Shown: positions 1-8,238 of the stretch, in pieces | Layout of the letters: each line of letters opens with the position of its first letter | How positions within the stretch are numbered: the first letter of the stretch is position 1 | From: Lachnospiraceae bacterium | GTDB lineage: Bacteria; Bacillota; Clostridia; Lachnospirales; Lachnospiraceae | Assembly (NCBI GenBank): GCA_022788085.1 | Contig: JALEWA010000143.1 | Span: 1-39,178, forward strand | Direction: 5' to 3' | DNA length: 39,178 nucleotides | The notes under the pieces: model-generated | Told to the model about the DNA's origin: nothing | The model's database searches: none | The model's input: only the letters and a program-made list of their open reading frames with translations | Translations under genes and position numbers: made by a program

Positions 1-1
1 T

Positions 2-727
2 TATGGAGAACTGCTGAATGCCTATGGATATGGTGTGGAATCTGGAGCAAAGTCTATGGAGGCATTGAATTATTATACAAATGAAATGATAACGATTCCG
101 CTTGATCCTACATTAACACCGGGGGAAAATGCCAAGAAATATTTTGATAAGTATCAGAAGCTGAAGAGAACCTATGAAGCCTTGACTACACTGACGCAGG
201 AAACGAAGGAAGAAATTGACCATTTGCAATCTGTCAACACATCACTTGATATTGCATTAAGAGAAGAGGATCTTGTTCAGATTAAGGAAGAGCTGATTGA
301 GAGTGGCTACATCCGAAGGAAAGGTGGAATGAAGAAGGAAAAGATTACCAGTAAGCCGTTTCACTATGTAAGCAGTGATGGTTTTGATATTTATGTAGGC
401 AAGAATAATTATCAAAATGAGGATTTAACCTTTAAATTTGCAACCGGCAATGACTGGTGGTTTCATGCAAAAGGAATTCCTGGCTCTCATGTAGTTGTGA
501 AGACAAATGGTGCAGAAATGACGGACAGGGCATATGAAGAAGCAGGAAGGCTTGCAGCATATTATTCTCAGTCAAGGGGACAGGATAAGGTAGAAATCGA
601 TTATACTCAGAAGAAGAATGTAAAGAAACCAAATGGCTCCAAGCCTGGCTTTGTCGTTTATTATACAAATTATTCGCTGGTAATAGATTCTGACATTAGT
701 GCGTTGAGAGCGGTAGAAGAAAAATAA
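2..727 (+). CDS. rqcH: RqcH/NFACT ribosome quality control protein, C-terminal part (5' end outside window)
   Basis: The frame is open from the first bases of the window, so this is the last 241 residues of a longer protein; the family is usually near 580 residues. The GTG at 35 is only an internal valine codon. The visible part begins in the N-terminal/middle domain (GELLNAYGYG, then TIPLDPTLTPGENAKKYF, a hallmark of FbpA/NFACT proteins). It continues through a charged coiled-coil stretch (about visible residues 55-100) into the NFACT-R (DUF814) domain with ATGNDWWFHAKGIPGSHVVV. RqcH binds stalled 50S subunits carrying peptidyl-tRNA and directs C-terminal alanine tailing of the nascent chain. 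The family call is firm from the DWWFHA and PGSHVV motifs. It ends 85 bases before the next gene, which appears to have its own promoter. Confidence 0.92.
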   Translation, partial: YGELLNAYGYGVESGAKSMEALNYYTNEMITIPLDPTLTPGENAKKYFDKYQKLKRTYEALTTLTQETKEEIDHLQSVNTSLDIALREEDLVQIKEELIESGYIRRKGGMKKEKITSKPFHYVSSDGFDIYVGKNNYQNEDLTFKFATGNDWWFHAKGIPGSHVVVKTNGAEMTDRAYEEAGRLAAYYSQSRGQDKVEIDYTQKKNVKKPNGSKPGFVVYYTNYSLVIDSDISALRAVEEK

Positions 728-749
728 GTATCGGAATTTGTTGGATAGA

Positions 750-778
750 TTGACAAATTCTTCTTTTAAAGCTACACT
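750..778 (+). promoter_or_regulatory. Candidate sigma-A promoter for the secreted LRR-like gene
   Basis: TTGACA at 750-755 matches the -35 consensus exactly. After a 17-base spacer comes TACACT at 773-778, a fair -10 box. It lies between the rqcH stop and the gene starting at 813. This is inference from sequence only. Confidence 0.55.
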
Positions 779-812
779 AAAAATAACAAAGTGTTCGAAA
801 GAGGAAAGGAGA

Positions 813-1829
813 ATGAAAGTGGGTATTAGATTAAAGAAATTTATGGCTGCTGCGTTAGCAGTAGTATTGACTTTTTCGACAGCACCGGTAATGGCGGTAA
901 ATGCAGAAGAGGTAACACCAACGCAGACTTGGGTTAGCCAGGGAAATGGTTGGCATTATCTACAGGGAACAGATATCAAGGTTCAGATTGCAAATAACAT
1001 GATTAGGATATCAGGAAGTGGTGAACTGCCGGATTGTGATTATTGGAAGTTATATGAGCGGCCATGGCATACGTCATCCTGCGAATATCTGACAATTGAC
1101 AGCACGATTACTTCCATAGGTAAATATGCATTCTATGGTATGAAGAATATTAAATATGTATTCATTGATACACAGACTTTTATTAAGGACAATACCTGTT
1201 TCCAGGGAATTTCGTACATGCCGATCTTTCGAATTACCGGAAAGCAGACAAGAACTGAGATGATTGGTACGATTCCATACACCAGTCTTGACAGTATTCA
1301 GGCATTTGCACAAACAAACTCTATGGGAGCAGCGTATGTTCTGGATGATCAGAAGACTGCTACCGCATTCCAGACAAGTGTGAATCCATCTATCTGTAAT
1401 GTTTATTGTGCAACTGATGAGAAAGCACCATGGAATAATATAAACGATAATGGAAATGGAAATGTAGCAACTCCAATTCTGAAGCTGTCACCTTTGACAC
1501 CTGATTCCTCTTTGAAGGTATCAGCACAGAGAAGATATCCGGGAAGAGCTTGTTACGAAGCTTACGCAGCTTTTATTGGAGATTATAACTTTGCTACTAC
1601 TTATAGTATTGTTGTTGAGAAGAATAATAAGAAGCTGGAAAGAACAGATACTACATTACAGTATGTCTTGACAATACCACAGCAATACAGACAGGTAGGA
1701 AGAAGCTTCCGCTTACTTGCTATTGGCAATGGTGTGGTAAATATCTATGATGATTTAGATATGGATGATGCTACAATTACCTTTGCAACGGATACTCCTT
1801 CAACAGCATATGCTTTAGTTTATAAGTAA
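813..1829 (+). CDS. Secreted BspA/LRR-like protein of unknown function
   Basis: A 338-residue protein. The ATG at 813 is preferred over an in-frame start at 738 because it follows the ribosome binding site AAAGGAG (806-811) and gives a clean signal peptide: basic MKVGIRLKK, a hydrophobic run, then a likely cleavage near VMAVNA/EE. The mature N-terminus contains a short stretch resembling the BspA-type leucine-rich repeat (LRR_5), with ITSIGKYAFYGMKNIKYVFI and then TFIKDNTCFQGI. Only about two repeats are visible, and the remaining roughly 200 residues match nothing I recognise. There is no LPXTG motif, dockerin or C-terminal membrane segment, so it is probably released or non-covalently attached. 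It ends at a strong terminator shared with the convergent YfhO gene. Confidence 0.75.
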   Translation: MKVGIRLKKFMAAALAVVLTFSTAPVMAVNAEEVTPTQTWVSQGNGWHYLQGTDIKVQIANNMIRISGSGELPDCDYWKLYERPWHTSSCEYLTIDSTITSIGKYAFYGMKNIKYVFIDTQTFIKDNTCFQGISYMPIFRITGKQTRTEMIGTIPYTSLDSIQAFAQTNSMGAAYVLDDQKTATAFQTSVNPSICNVYCATDEKAPWNNINDNGNGNVATPILKLSPLTPDSSLKVSAQRRYPGRACYEAYAAFIGDYNFATTYSIVVEKNNKKLERTDTTLQYVLTIPQQYRQVGRSFRLLAIGNGVVNIYDDLDMDDATITFATDTPSTAYALVYK

Positions 1830-1833
1830 AATG

Positions 1834-1866
1834 AAATGCATCGGGATTCAGTCCCGATGCATTTTT
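1834..1866. terminator. Bidirectional intrinsic terminator between convergent genes
   Basis: A perfect 13-base inverted repeat, AAATGCATCGGGA (1834-1846) and TCCCGATGCATTT (1852-1864), with a five-base loop and a T run on the plus strand. On the minus strand the hairpin contains the last codons and stop codon of the YfhO gene (stop at 1848-1850, in the loop). Confidence 0.88.
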
Positions 1867-4559
1867 ATAATGTTATTGTTTTTATTATTATATTTCATAT
1901 ATAGTTCTATTAGAAGATAAATGGCAGCGCATATAAGTGATATAACAACTCCAAGTTTGAAGCCTTCCGGGAAATAGGAAAGGTAAATTGTGTGCTCGCC
2001 TTCTGTCAGATACACGCTCATAAAGGCATCTTCAAACAAATCAATGGCTGCTTTTTTACCATCTACCAACAGCGTCCATCCTGGTTCATAGGGAACAGAT
2101 AATATCAGCTGACCTGGATTTGTAACGCTAATATGACCTTCCATATGAGTATCATCAAAGGAATCCACGGTCATTGTCTGATTACTTAACAAATCGATAA
2201 ATTCGGAAAGCACAGCCTCGTCTACCATGTAAGCAGAGAGATTCAGAGACTCACCATTTTTAGAAGAAAGAGAAATGGTGGTACCGGCTTTGTGATATCC
2301 CAAATCAAGAATGTATTTCTTCTTGATATCTTTATAATCCTTCGAACTTTCTACTCCAGTCATTTTAATTATATCGATTTTGGTATTTTGTGTATATGCA
2401 TAAAAATGACCGGAAGTTTCTACGGTAATCGTTGCATAGCTTCCATTTTGATTTACGATAACAGGAAGAAATACATCTGATTCAACACCGAGTTTGTTTA
2501 CTAATTGATTCTGCCTTTCTAATGGATTAAGAGATTTATTATAATTATCCCCATCGTGAAGATTTTCCTCGACTTCGTCAACACTGCTGAACAGTTCATC
2601 AAAGGCATTTTCCTCAATAGAAATATTGCTATTTCCAGAGACAGGCAAGTCTGATGTGGTGTCTGTTAGTGCATTATGGTGTGCTGTTATCGTATTCATA
2701 TCAGTAGAAGAGACAGAAACATCAGAAACCATATAGCCTAATGGCAGGGTGTAATTATTTCGGTATAAATAAAGATTTCCCTCTGTATCATCCAGCGCAA
2801 ACAAATTGTCGTAGCCCCGGTCAAGGGTGTAAAGCATGTAGCGGTTTGTAAGTAAGGCAGCCGTAACCGGGGTAGCACCATCATAGCAATAATAAACTCG
2901 ACTGCTCTTCATGCCATATTTCTCATAGAAGTCTTTTACCAAAGCGTTTGAGGTAGAAGAGAAATAGGAGGCAGCAGGGAATCCAATCAGCATTGCATCA
3001 TTCTGAGTTCTTCTTGCAAATTTCTCGAAACGTAAGAAGTCATTTTCTTTTTCCATGGTTCTGGAAGTCAATTCCTGATAAGAATCGTAATTTGCCAGGT
3101 AAGTAGTTCTTGATACGGTAGAACAACTGGTAAGGTAGGTATTAAAGCCGGTTTCGAGAGCAACGATTGCAATTGTGAAAATGGCAAGATATTTAGAAAC
3201 TTTTTCGCTGCTTCGATATATATGAATCACACAGCCATAGCATATCAGGAAGATTCCGGTAAGCAGAAAGGAAGCTCCTGTAAAGGCTTCATCAGTAATC
3301 AGTTTTTCAAGAAGCAAAAGAAAGAACATGATTCCTATAAATACATTCATGATTTCTGTTCTTGATTGTTCCTTCAAATATAGAAATGCTTCAAAGCACA
3401 TGGTCAGCATAAGAAAAATGTATAAAAAGGATTGTCTTGCAGGAAGAGAATCGGGATAATTCAGCCCATGCCAGATGAAATTTAATACATTTGTTGAATA
3501 GCTGATTAAGATAAAGCCAAGTAAAATGAGTTTGGCTGCTTTTTCACGTATAGGAATGTTTCTTTGCAATACATATAATGGAAGCAGTAAAAAGATAGCG
3601 ACACCACAATAGATATTAGGCCAATGATCCAACCCTGTTTCTATTTCTACATTGAAGCAATGTCTTGCAAGCATGTCAATGACAGAAAAATAAGTCTTAA
3701 TCTCTTTTGGAAAGTTAAAGGCTGTAAACTCTGTAAATTTGAGTGCTGCAAGTTCAGGAAAAAGCAAAATCGCAGACATACCGCCGGCAAGAAGGGAATA
3801 CACGCCAAAGCGGATGATTGCTTTACCATAGAAAGAACGGATATTGCATATAACCGGAAAGGTGATTGGCCTTGCGGTATCTTCAGCATTTGGATTTTTC
3901 ACAATTAACAGTACAATGAAATAGAGTACGAGGAAAATACATATCATAATACAGATATAGTAATTTGATAAAATAGCAAGGGCAAGGGTAAGGCAATAAA
4001 GCCTTCCGCTACCTTCATTTACCAGTTTTTCCAGACCCCGGATGATAATCGGAGCCAGGGCAATACAGTCAAGCCACATAACATTCCAGTTATAAGCAGC
4101 CATATAGCCGGAAAGCGCATACATGATAGCGAAGCAAAGGATGATAGGACTATCTGTTTTAAAGTGTTTTCTAATATAGTAAGTGAAGGACATACCACAT
4201 AGTCCGATTTTAATAATAACCATATAGGATATGAATTCCATAAGATATTGTTCAGGGCACAAAAGTGCAAGCCAGTTGGTCGGCGTGGCAAGGTAATACA
4301 CATATAAAGCCAGAAAATTGGAACCTATTCCCGTATTCCAGGAATAGAATAAACTTTCTCCATTTTTAACTTTGTGGTAGAACTCTACTAAAAATGGAAA
4401 ATACTGGTGATACATATCAATATTAAGAAAAGAACGATCCCCGAACGGGAAGATTTTTCGTGCAATAAAAATGACCAGCATAATCAGTACCGGTAGCAGA
4501 AATGCTGCCAGATACAGCTTATCCAGAAATTTTTTGATTCCCATCTTGTTCTTACTCAT
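1848..4559 (-). CDS. YfhO-family multi-span membrane protein (probable cell-surface glycopolymer modification)
   Basis: A 903-residue integral membrane protein. The N-terminal half carries about ten or more hydrophobic segments, starting at residues 15-35. An extracytoplasmic-type domain of roughly 350 residues follows, and there is one C-terminal membrane span (LGVVISLICAAIYLLIELYM). Early features of the family are present: NIDMYHQYFPF and the FYSWNTGIGSNFLALYVYYLATPTNWL stretch near residues 45-95. YfhO proteins are GT-C-like and are linked to glycosylation of lipoteichoic acid or other surface polymers; the sugar and acceptor cannot be read from sequence. The ATG at 4559 is preceded by GGAGGT (4572-4577 on the plus strand). 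It lies 31 bases downstream of an LtaS-like gene on the same strand, fitting a joint role in envelope polymer synthesis. The last codons (MHRD) lie inside the terminator stem. Confidence 0.85.
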   Translation of the reverse strand: MSKNKMGIKKFLDKLYLAAFLLPVLIMLVIFIARKIFPFGDRSFLNIDMYHQYFPFLVEFYHKVKNGESLFYSWNTGIGSNFLALYVYYLATPTNWLALLCPEQYLMEFISYMVIIKIGLCGMSFTYYIRKHFKTDSPIILCFAIMYALSGYMAAYNWNVMWLDCIALAPIIIRGLEKLVNEGSGRLYCLTLALAILSNYYICIMICIFLVLYFIVLLIVKNPNAEDTARPITFPVICNIRSFYGKAIIRFGVYSLLAGGMSAILLFPELAALKFTEFTAFNFPKEIKTYFSVIDMLARHCFNVEIETGLDHWPNIYCGVAIFLLLPLYVLQRNIPIREKAAKLILLGFILISYSTNVLNFIWHGLNYPDSLPARQSFLYIFLMLTMCFEAFLYLKEQSRTEIMNVFIGIMFFLLLLEKLITDEAFTGASFLLTGIFLICYGCVIHIYRSSEKVSKYLAIFTIAIVALETGFNTYLTSCSTVSRTTYLANYDSYQELTSRTMEKENDFLRFEKFARRTQNDAMLIGFPAASYFSSTSNALVKDFYEKYGMKSSRVYYCYDGATPVTAALLTNRYMLYTLDRGYDNLFALDDTEGNLYLYRNNYTLPLGYMVSDVSVSSTDMNTITAHHNALTDTTSDLPVSGNSNISIEENAFDELFSSVDEVEENLHDGDNYNKSLNPLERQNQLVNKLGVESDVFLPVIVNQNGSYATITVETSGHFYAYTQNTKIDIIKMTGVESSKDYKDIKKKYILDLGYHKAGTTISLSSKNGESLNLSAYMVDEAVLSEFIDLLSNQTMTVDSFDDTHMEGHISVTNPGQLILSVPYEPGWTLLVDGKKAAIDLFEDAFMSVYLTEGEHTIYLSYFPEGFKLGVVISLICAAIYLLIELYMKYNNKNNNIIKMHRD

Positions 4560-4590
4560 GATGTATTATGACCTCCGTAAATAGTATTGA

Positions 4591-6432
4591 TTATTTTCTG
4601 TCAAGCAGATAGTAGTATTGAAGGATAGCGTAATCATTCAAATCTTTTTGGACTTCTGTGATCTCCGAGCTTGTTCCTGTGGCATCTTCAACGCGAATAG
4701 AAGAAATGACAGGATATTTTTTCTCTAAGTCGGCAAGGAAGCTGCGATAATCAGATAACGGAATGCCCGCTTCTTCTAAGACTCTATTGCCTAGAAAGTT
4801 TGGACTTGTTTCTACATTTGCTTCTTCATTAATATCAAAATTTGCCCAGATGAAAAATGGAACCTTATAACGGAGGGCTTCCTCTTCAAAGGTCAGAGTA
4901 CTTGATGATTTTCCATTTAGCTTCCAAACAGGTGCTGCAACCGAATCAGTAGGCTGGTGATCACCAAAGAATACAATCATAGTATCTTCATCTTCTTCGG
5001 AAAAATAACCAATAAGCTCCTCGATAGCTTTGTCTGATATTTTCATCAAAGACAGATAGTTGGGTAATACTTTAGAATTCGTTCCAGCTACCGTGATATC
5101 CGGTTTAAAGTTGTCAAATTCTTCGCTATACGAGGAATGGTTCTGCATGGTAACATTAAAGACGAATAAAGGTTTATTCTCTTCTTTTTCTTCGTATTGT
5201 TCAATGATTTTATCATAGCAGGCCTTGTCACTTACATATTTACGTATTTTCTCTGGATTTGTCCAATCTTTGATAAAGAGCGATTCGGAAAAGCCAAAGG
5301 AGGGATATACTGTATTTCGATTCCAGCCTGTACTGTTGTAAGGATGCATGGCAACCGTTTTGTAGCCGTAACCACGAAGCTGGGAAACCAGTGTAGGCAT
5401 TTCACCTCTTACATATTGCTGGTAAGCTACACTTCCTTGTGGCAGGAACGCCATGGTATTTCCTGTAAGGAATTCGAATTCTGTATTGGCAGTGTTACCA
5501 CCCAGAACGGATACGTTCAAATTACCGGAAATTGTGTTGTCGGTTCCCTCTTTCATAAGAGAATGGACAAATGGCATATAATCTTCATTTGTTTCAAAAT
5601 CGCCAAGGATGGACAAATCAGAGAATGCTTCGTTCATAATAACAATGATGTTAGGTGTGCTTTGAGGCTTTGATATGATATCTTCCTGATAAGGAGCTAA
5701 AAGCTCTTCGGCTTTTTTGACACTATAATGGGCAGGCTTATCAATGGTCAGATATTCAAGCTCCATAAGAAAGGCAACTGCTGTTCCGTCCCGTTTACTC
5801 ATGACAGTAGGCGTAAAAAGTTTGTCATACAGTTTGAAGCGGGTAACTGTGCTGTCCTGATGAAGCATATGGACAAAGCCGAATAGAACGCACAAGGAAG
5901 CAAGGAAACCACCAATTCGTATTTTCCAATTTCCCTTTAGGGTAAGGGTAGTCTGCCATTCCAATAGAATCAGAATGACAAAGCCAATTAAGACAAAGAT
6001 GGTTTCTTTTCCGAGTGCATAGCTGAAATTATCAGAGACACTTGCGGCAGTCTTTATGGAATAGATATCCCACGGCATGATAGGTGCGGAACGGAAGGAA
6101 AGAACATAATAATTTGCAAGACCATAGACCATAAAGAGGGCAGTCTCCGTAATCAAGGCAGCCTTCAGCTTCCCAAATACCATAAGGAAAATAACCATTA
6201 CTAATTCAAAGAAAAAAATATTCAGAAACTGAATACGAATCTTCATGGTTTCCCAAGGATTGTGCGTATACCATTCAAACAGATAGAAGGTTATAATAGG
6301 AAACAGGAACATGGGTATGATGTTTCGTATGAACCAGATTAGCTTTGGCGTAGCCTTTTTCCCAAAAGTAACCTTAGGCATTTCCTGTTTGGTATGCGAA
6401 TGTGTATTTTTACGAGATTTCCTTTTTGACAT
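4591..6432 (-). CDS. LtaS-family membrane phosphoglycerol transferase/sulfatase-fold protein
   Basis: A 613-residue protein with about five N-terminal membrane segments (residues roughly 33-50, 65-82, 87-110, 145-160, 170-190), then a large extracellular sulfatase-like domain. Visible signatures are PNIIVIMNEAFSDLS (metal site at the start of the domain), GGNTANTEFEFLTGN (its first Thr aligns with the LtaS nucleophile), MHPYNSTGWNR and FFGDHQPTD (metal ligands). LtaS enzymes transfer glycerol phosphate from phosphatidylglycerol to a growing lipoteichoic acid chain outside the membrane. Related members make other glycerol-phosphate polymers, so the exact product is open. The start follows AAGGAG on the minus strand with 11-base spacing. 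It forms a likely operon with the downstream YfhO gene. Confidence 0.87.
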   Translation of the reverse strand: MSKRKSRKNTHSHTKQEMPKVTFGKKATPKLIWFIRNIIPMFLFPIITFYLFEWYTHNPWETMKIRIQFLNIFFFELVMVIFLMVFGKLKAALITETALFMVYGLANYYVLSFRSAPIMPWDIYSIKTAASVSDNFSYALGKETIFVLIGFVILILLEWQTTLTLKGNWKIRIGGFLASLCVLFGFVHMLHQDSTVTRFKLYDKLFTPTVMSKRDGTAVAFLMELEYLTIDKPAHYSVKKAEELLAPYQEDIISKPQSTPNIIVIMNEAFSDLSILGDFETNEDYMPFVHSLMKEGTDNTISGNLNVSVLGGNTANTEFEFLTGNTMAFLPQGSVAYQQYVRGEMPTLVSQLRGYGYKTVAMHPYNSTGWNRNTVYPSFGFSESLFIKDWTNPEKIRKYVSDKACYDKIIEQYEEKEENKPLFVFNVTMQNHSSYSEEFDNFKPDITVAGTNSKVLPNYLSLMKISDKAIEELIGYFSEEDEDTMIVFFGDHQPTDSVAAPVWKLNGKSSSTLTFEEEALRYKVPFFIWANFDINEEANVETSPNFLGNRVLEEAGIPLSDYRSFLADLEKKYPVISSIRVEDATGTSSEITEVQKDLNDYAILQYYYLLDRK

Positions 6433-6504
6433 AATTTTTGATACTCCTTACGCTGAAAGCAGATTGTATAGTAATAAAGAAATAATATTGCCAATAGCTA
6501 CATT

Positions 6505-6533
6505 ACAATAGCATTTTTAGTGTGTTCTTTCAA
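6505..6533 (-). promoter_or_regulatory. Candidate promoter for the LtaS-like/YfhO operon
   Basis: Read on the minus strand: TTGAAA (6528-6533), a 17-base spacer, then TATTGT (6505-6510) preceded by TGC, an extended -10 arrangement. A second possible pair (TTGGCA, 18 bases, TATACA) lies closer to the gene, so the choice is uncertain. Confidence 0.4.
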
Positions 6534-6626
6534 GATATTACGAAAAATTTACGAAAGATTTGAGGGAAGGGCAGGACTCTTATATGCATTTATAAAGAAA
6601 ATACAAGAGGATTCGAGGGAATTTTA

Positions 6627-6655
6627 TTGACTAAGAGTGAGGATTATTCTATAAT
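6627..6655 (+). promoter_or_regulatory. Strong sigma-A promoter for the yicC operon
   Basis: TTGACT (6627-6632), a 17-base spacer, then a perfect TATAAT (6650-6655). It sits about 110 bases before yicC. The leader has two small hairpins: AACATG/CATGTT at 6671-6693 and AAGTCA/TGACTT at 6711-6735. The rest of the 6433-6765 gap contains no open frame that I can support. Confidence 0.75.
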
Positions 6656-6765
6656 GTCATAGAGTATGCGAACATGTTTATAATAGGCATGTTAACGAAA
6701 TAATGAAGTGAAGTCACCGAAGACCATGATGACTTGACGCTTTTAATGCAGTCAGGGGGATTGAC

Positions 6766-7644
6766 ATGATAAAAAGTATGACAGGATTCGGCAGATGTGA
6801 GATTGAAGAGGGTAATCGCAAGGTTACTATTGAGATGAAATCAGTAAATCACAGATATCTTGATGTCAATATTAAGATGCCTAAGAAGCTGAGTTTCTTT
6901 GAAAGCTCCATTCGTAACGAATTGAAGAACTATGTACAGCGCGGAAAAATTGATATTTTTATTTCATATGAAGATTTTTCTGAAAATACGGTATCCATTA
7001 AGTACAATAAAGAGCTTGCTGCTGAATATTTGAAATATCTCAGGGATATGTCAGAGGAATTTGATTTGGATGATGATATCCGGGTATCAACCCTGTCAAG
7101 GTATCCCGAAGTATTCTCAATGGAAGAACAGATGGTAGATGAAGAGGAAATCTGGAAGGTACTGGCGAAGGCAATTGATGGTGCAGCAGAAAGCTTTGTT
7201 GAAACAAGAATCAAGGAAGGTCAGAATCTTGCTGATGATCTGATTGCTAAGCTTGATGGTATGCTGGAGCATGTCGCTTTTATCGAAGAGCGTTCACCAC
7301 AGCTTATGGATGAATACCGCAAGAAGCTTGAGGAAAGAGTAAAAGAACTGCTTGGTGATGCTTCCGTTGATGAGAGCAGGCTTCTCACAGAGGTTACTAT
7401 TTTTGCAGATAAAGTCTGTGTGGATGAAGAAATCGTTCGTTTAAAGAGCCATATCGAGACCACGAAGCAGGCATTGATTGCCGGTGGCAGCATCGGACGT
7501 AAGCTTGACTTTATCGCACAGGAGATGAATCGCGAGGCAAATACCATACTCTCGAAAGCAAACGACCTTGAGATTTCAAACAGAGGAATTGAACTAAAGA
7601 CAGAAATAGAGAAGGTACGTGAGCAGATTCAGAATATTGAATAA
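6766..7644 (+). CDS. yicC: YicC/YloC family endoribonuclease
   Basis: A 292-residue protein of normal family length. It starts with the family signature MIKSMTGFGR, continues with EMKSVNHRYLD near residue 25, and ends with the DUF1732 C-terminal signature GRKLDFIAQEMNREANTILSKAND. YicC-family proteins are RNA endonucleases (the E. coli member is implicated in sRNA turnover, and B. subtilis YloC is an endoribonuclease). The ATG at 6766 follows a GGGGG-containing ribosome binding site (CAGGGGGATTGAC). It is the first gene of an operon running to pgsA, as in many Firmicutes where YloC precedes remA. Confidence 0.93.
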   Translation: MIKSMTGFGRCEIEEGNRKVTIEMKSVNHRYLDVNIKMPKKLSFFESSIRNELKNYVQRGKIDIFISYEDFSENTVSIKYNKELAAEYLKYLRDMSEEFDLDDDIRVSTLSRYPEVFSMEEQMVDEEEIWKVLAKAIDGAAESFVETRIKEGQNLADDLIAKLDGMLEHVAFIEERSPQLMDEYRKKLEERVKELLGDASVDESRLLTEVTIFADKVCVDEEIVRLKSHIETTKQALIAGGSIGRKLDFIAQEMNREANTILSKANDLEISNRGIELKTEIEKVREQIQNIE

Positions 7645-7693
7645 AGGTGACAAGGAAGATTCTGATCAGTTACGAGTAAAGTGAGGGACAGTA

Positions 7694-7969
7694 TTGGAGA
7701 AGTTGATTCACATTGGTTTTGGAAATATTGTGAATACCGCTAAAATTATAGCCATTGTCGGACCGGATTCTGCACCTGTAAAGCGCCTGGTTCAGAAAGC
7801 AAAGGAAGACGGCAGAATTATTGATGCTACGCAGGGACGTAAGACAAAAGCAGTTCTTGTGATGGAGAATAGTCAGGTTGTGTTGTCTGCATTATTGCCG
7901 GAAACAATTGCAGGAAGAGCACAGGCAGATTACTCCGATAAGGAAAATCAGAATTCTGATGAACAATAG
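7694..7969 (+). CDS. remA: RemA/DUF370 DNA-binding regulator
   Basis: A 91-residue protein with the DUF370 signature: a short N-terminal strand then HIGFGNIVNTAKIIAIVGPD, SAPVKRLVQKAKEDGRIIDA, and GRKTKAVLVM. In Bacillus, RemA is an oligomeric DNA-binding activator of matrix and osmoprotection genes; its targets here are unknown. The start is a TTG at 7694, supported by upstream GTGAGGGA and by family alignment, since no ATG lies near the conserved N-terminus. It sits 49 bases after yicC. In many Firmicutes gmk follows remA; here rpoZ follows directly after 30 bases. Confidence 0.88.
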   Translation: MEKLIHIGFGNIVNTAKIIAIVGPDSAPVKRLVQKAKEDGRIIDATQGRKTKAVLVMENSQVVLSALLPETIAGRAQADYSDKENQNSDEQ

Positions 7970-7999
7970 ATTTGTATGTAGAAAGGAAAGGGATAAATT

Positions 8000-8230
8000 A
8001 TGTTACATCCATCTTACACAGATTTAATGAAAGTAGTAAACAGTGAGGTTGAGCCTGGCGAAGCACCTGTTGTTAACAGCCGTTATTCTATCGTAATGGC
8101 AACCTCTAAGAGAGCTAGACAGTTAATTGCAGGAGAAGAGCCACTTGTTGCAACAAGACAGACAAAGCCTTTATCTATTGCAATCGAGGAATTGAATAAA
8201 GGCAAGATTAAGATTATGCCGGAAGATTAA
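8000..8230 (+). CDS. rpoZ: RNA polymerase omega subunit
   Basis: A 76-residue protein with the omega fold signature: an N-terminal YTDLMKVV helix, then NSRYSIVMATSKRARQLIAG, then KPLSIAIEELNKGKIKI. Omega helps assemble and stabilise the beta' subunit in core RNA polymerase. Its ATG follows GAAAGGAAAGGG, and it is 30 bases after remA and 8 bases before rimO, so it is clearly co-transcribed. Confidence 0.93.
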   Translation: MLHPSYTDLMKVVNSEVEPGEAPVVNSRYSIVMATSKRARQLIAGEEPLVATRQTKPLSIAIEELNKGKIKIMPED

Positions 8231-8238
8231 GGATATTT

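Noticed and set aside
738-812. Upstream extension of the LRR-like protein to a start at 738
   Set aside because: It would place 25 odd residues before a canonical signal peptide and lacks a ribosome binding site; it also overlaps the predicted promoter.
5197-5673. 158-codon plus-strand frame opposite the LtaS-like gene
   Set aside because: It is antisense to a clear gene and shows no family signature.
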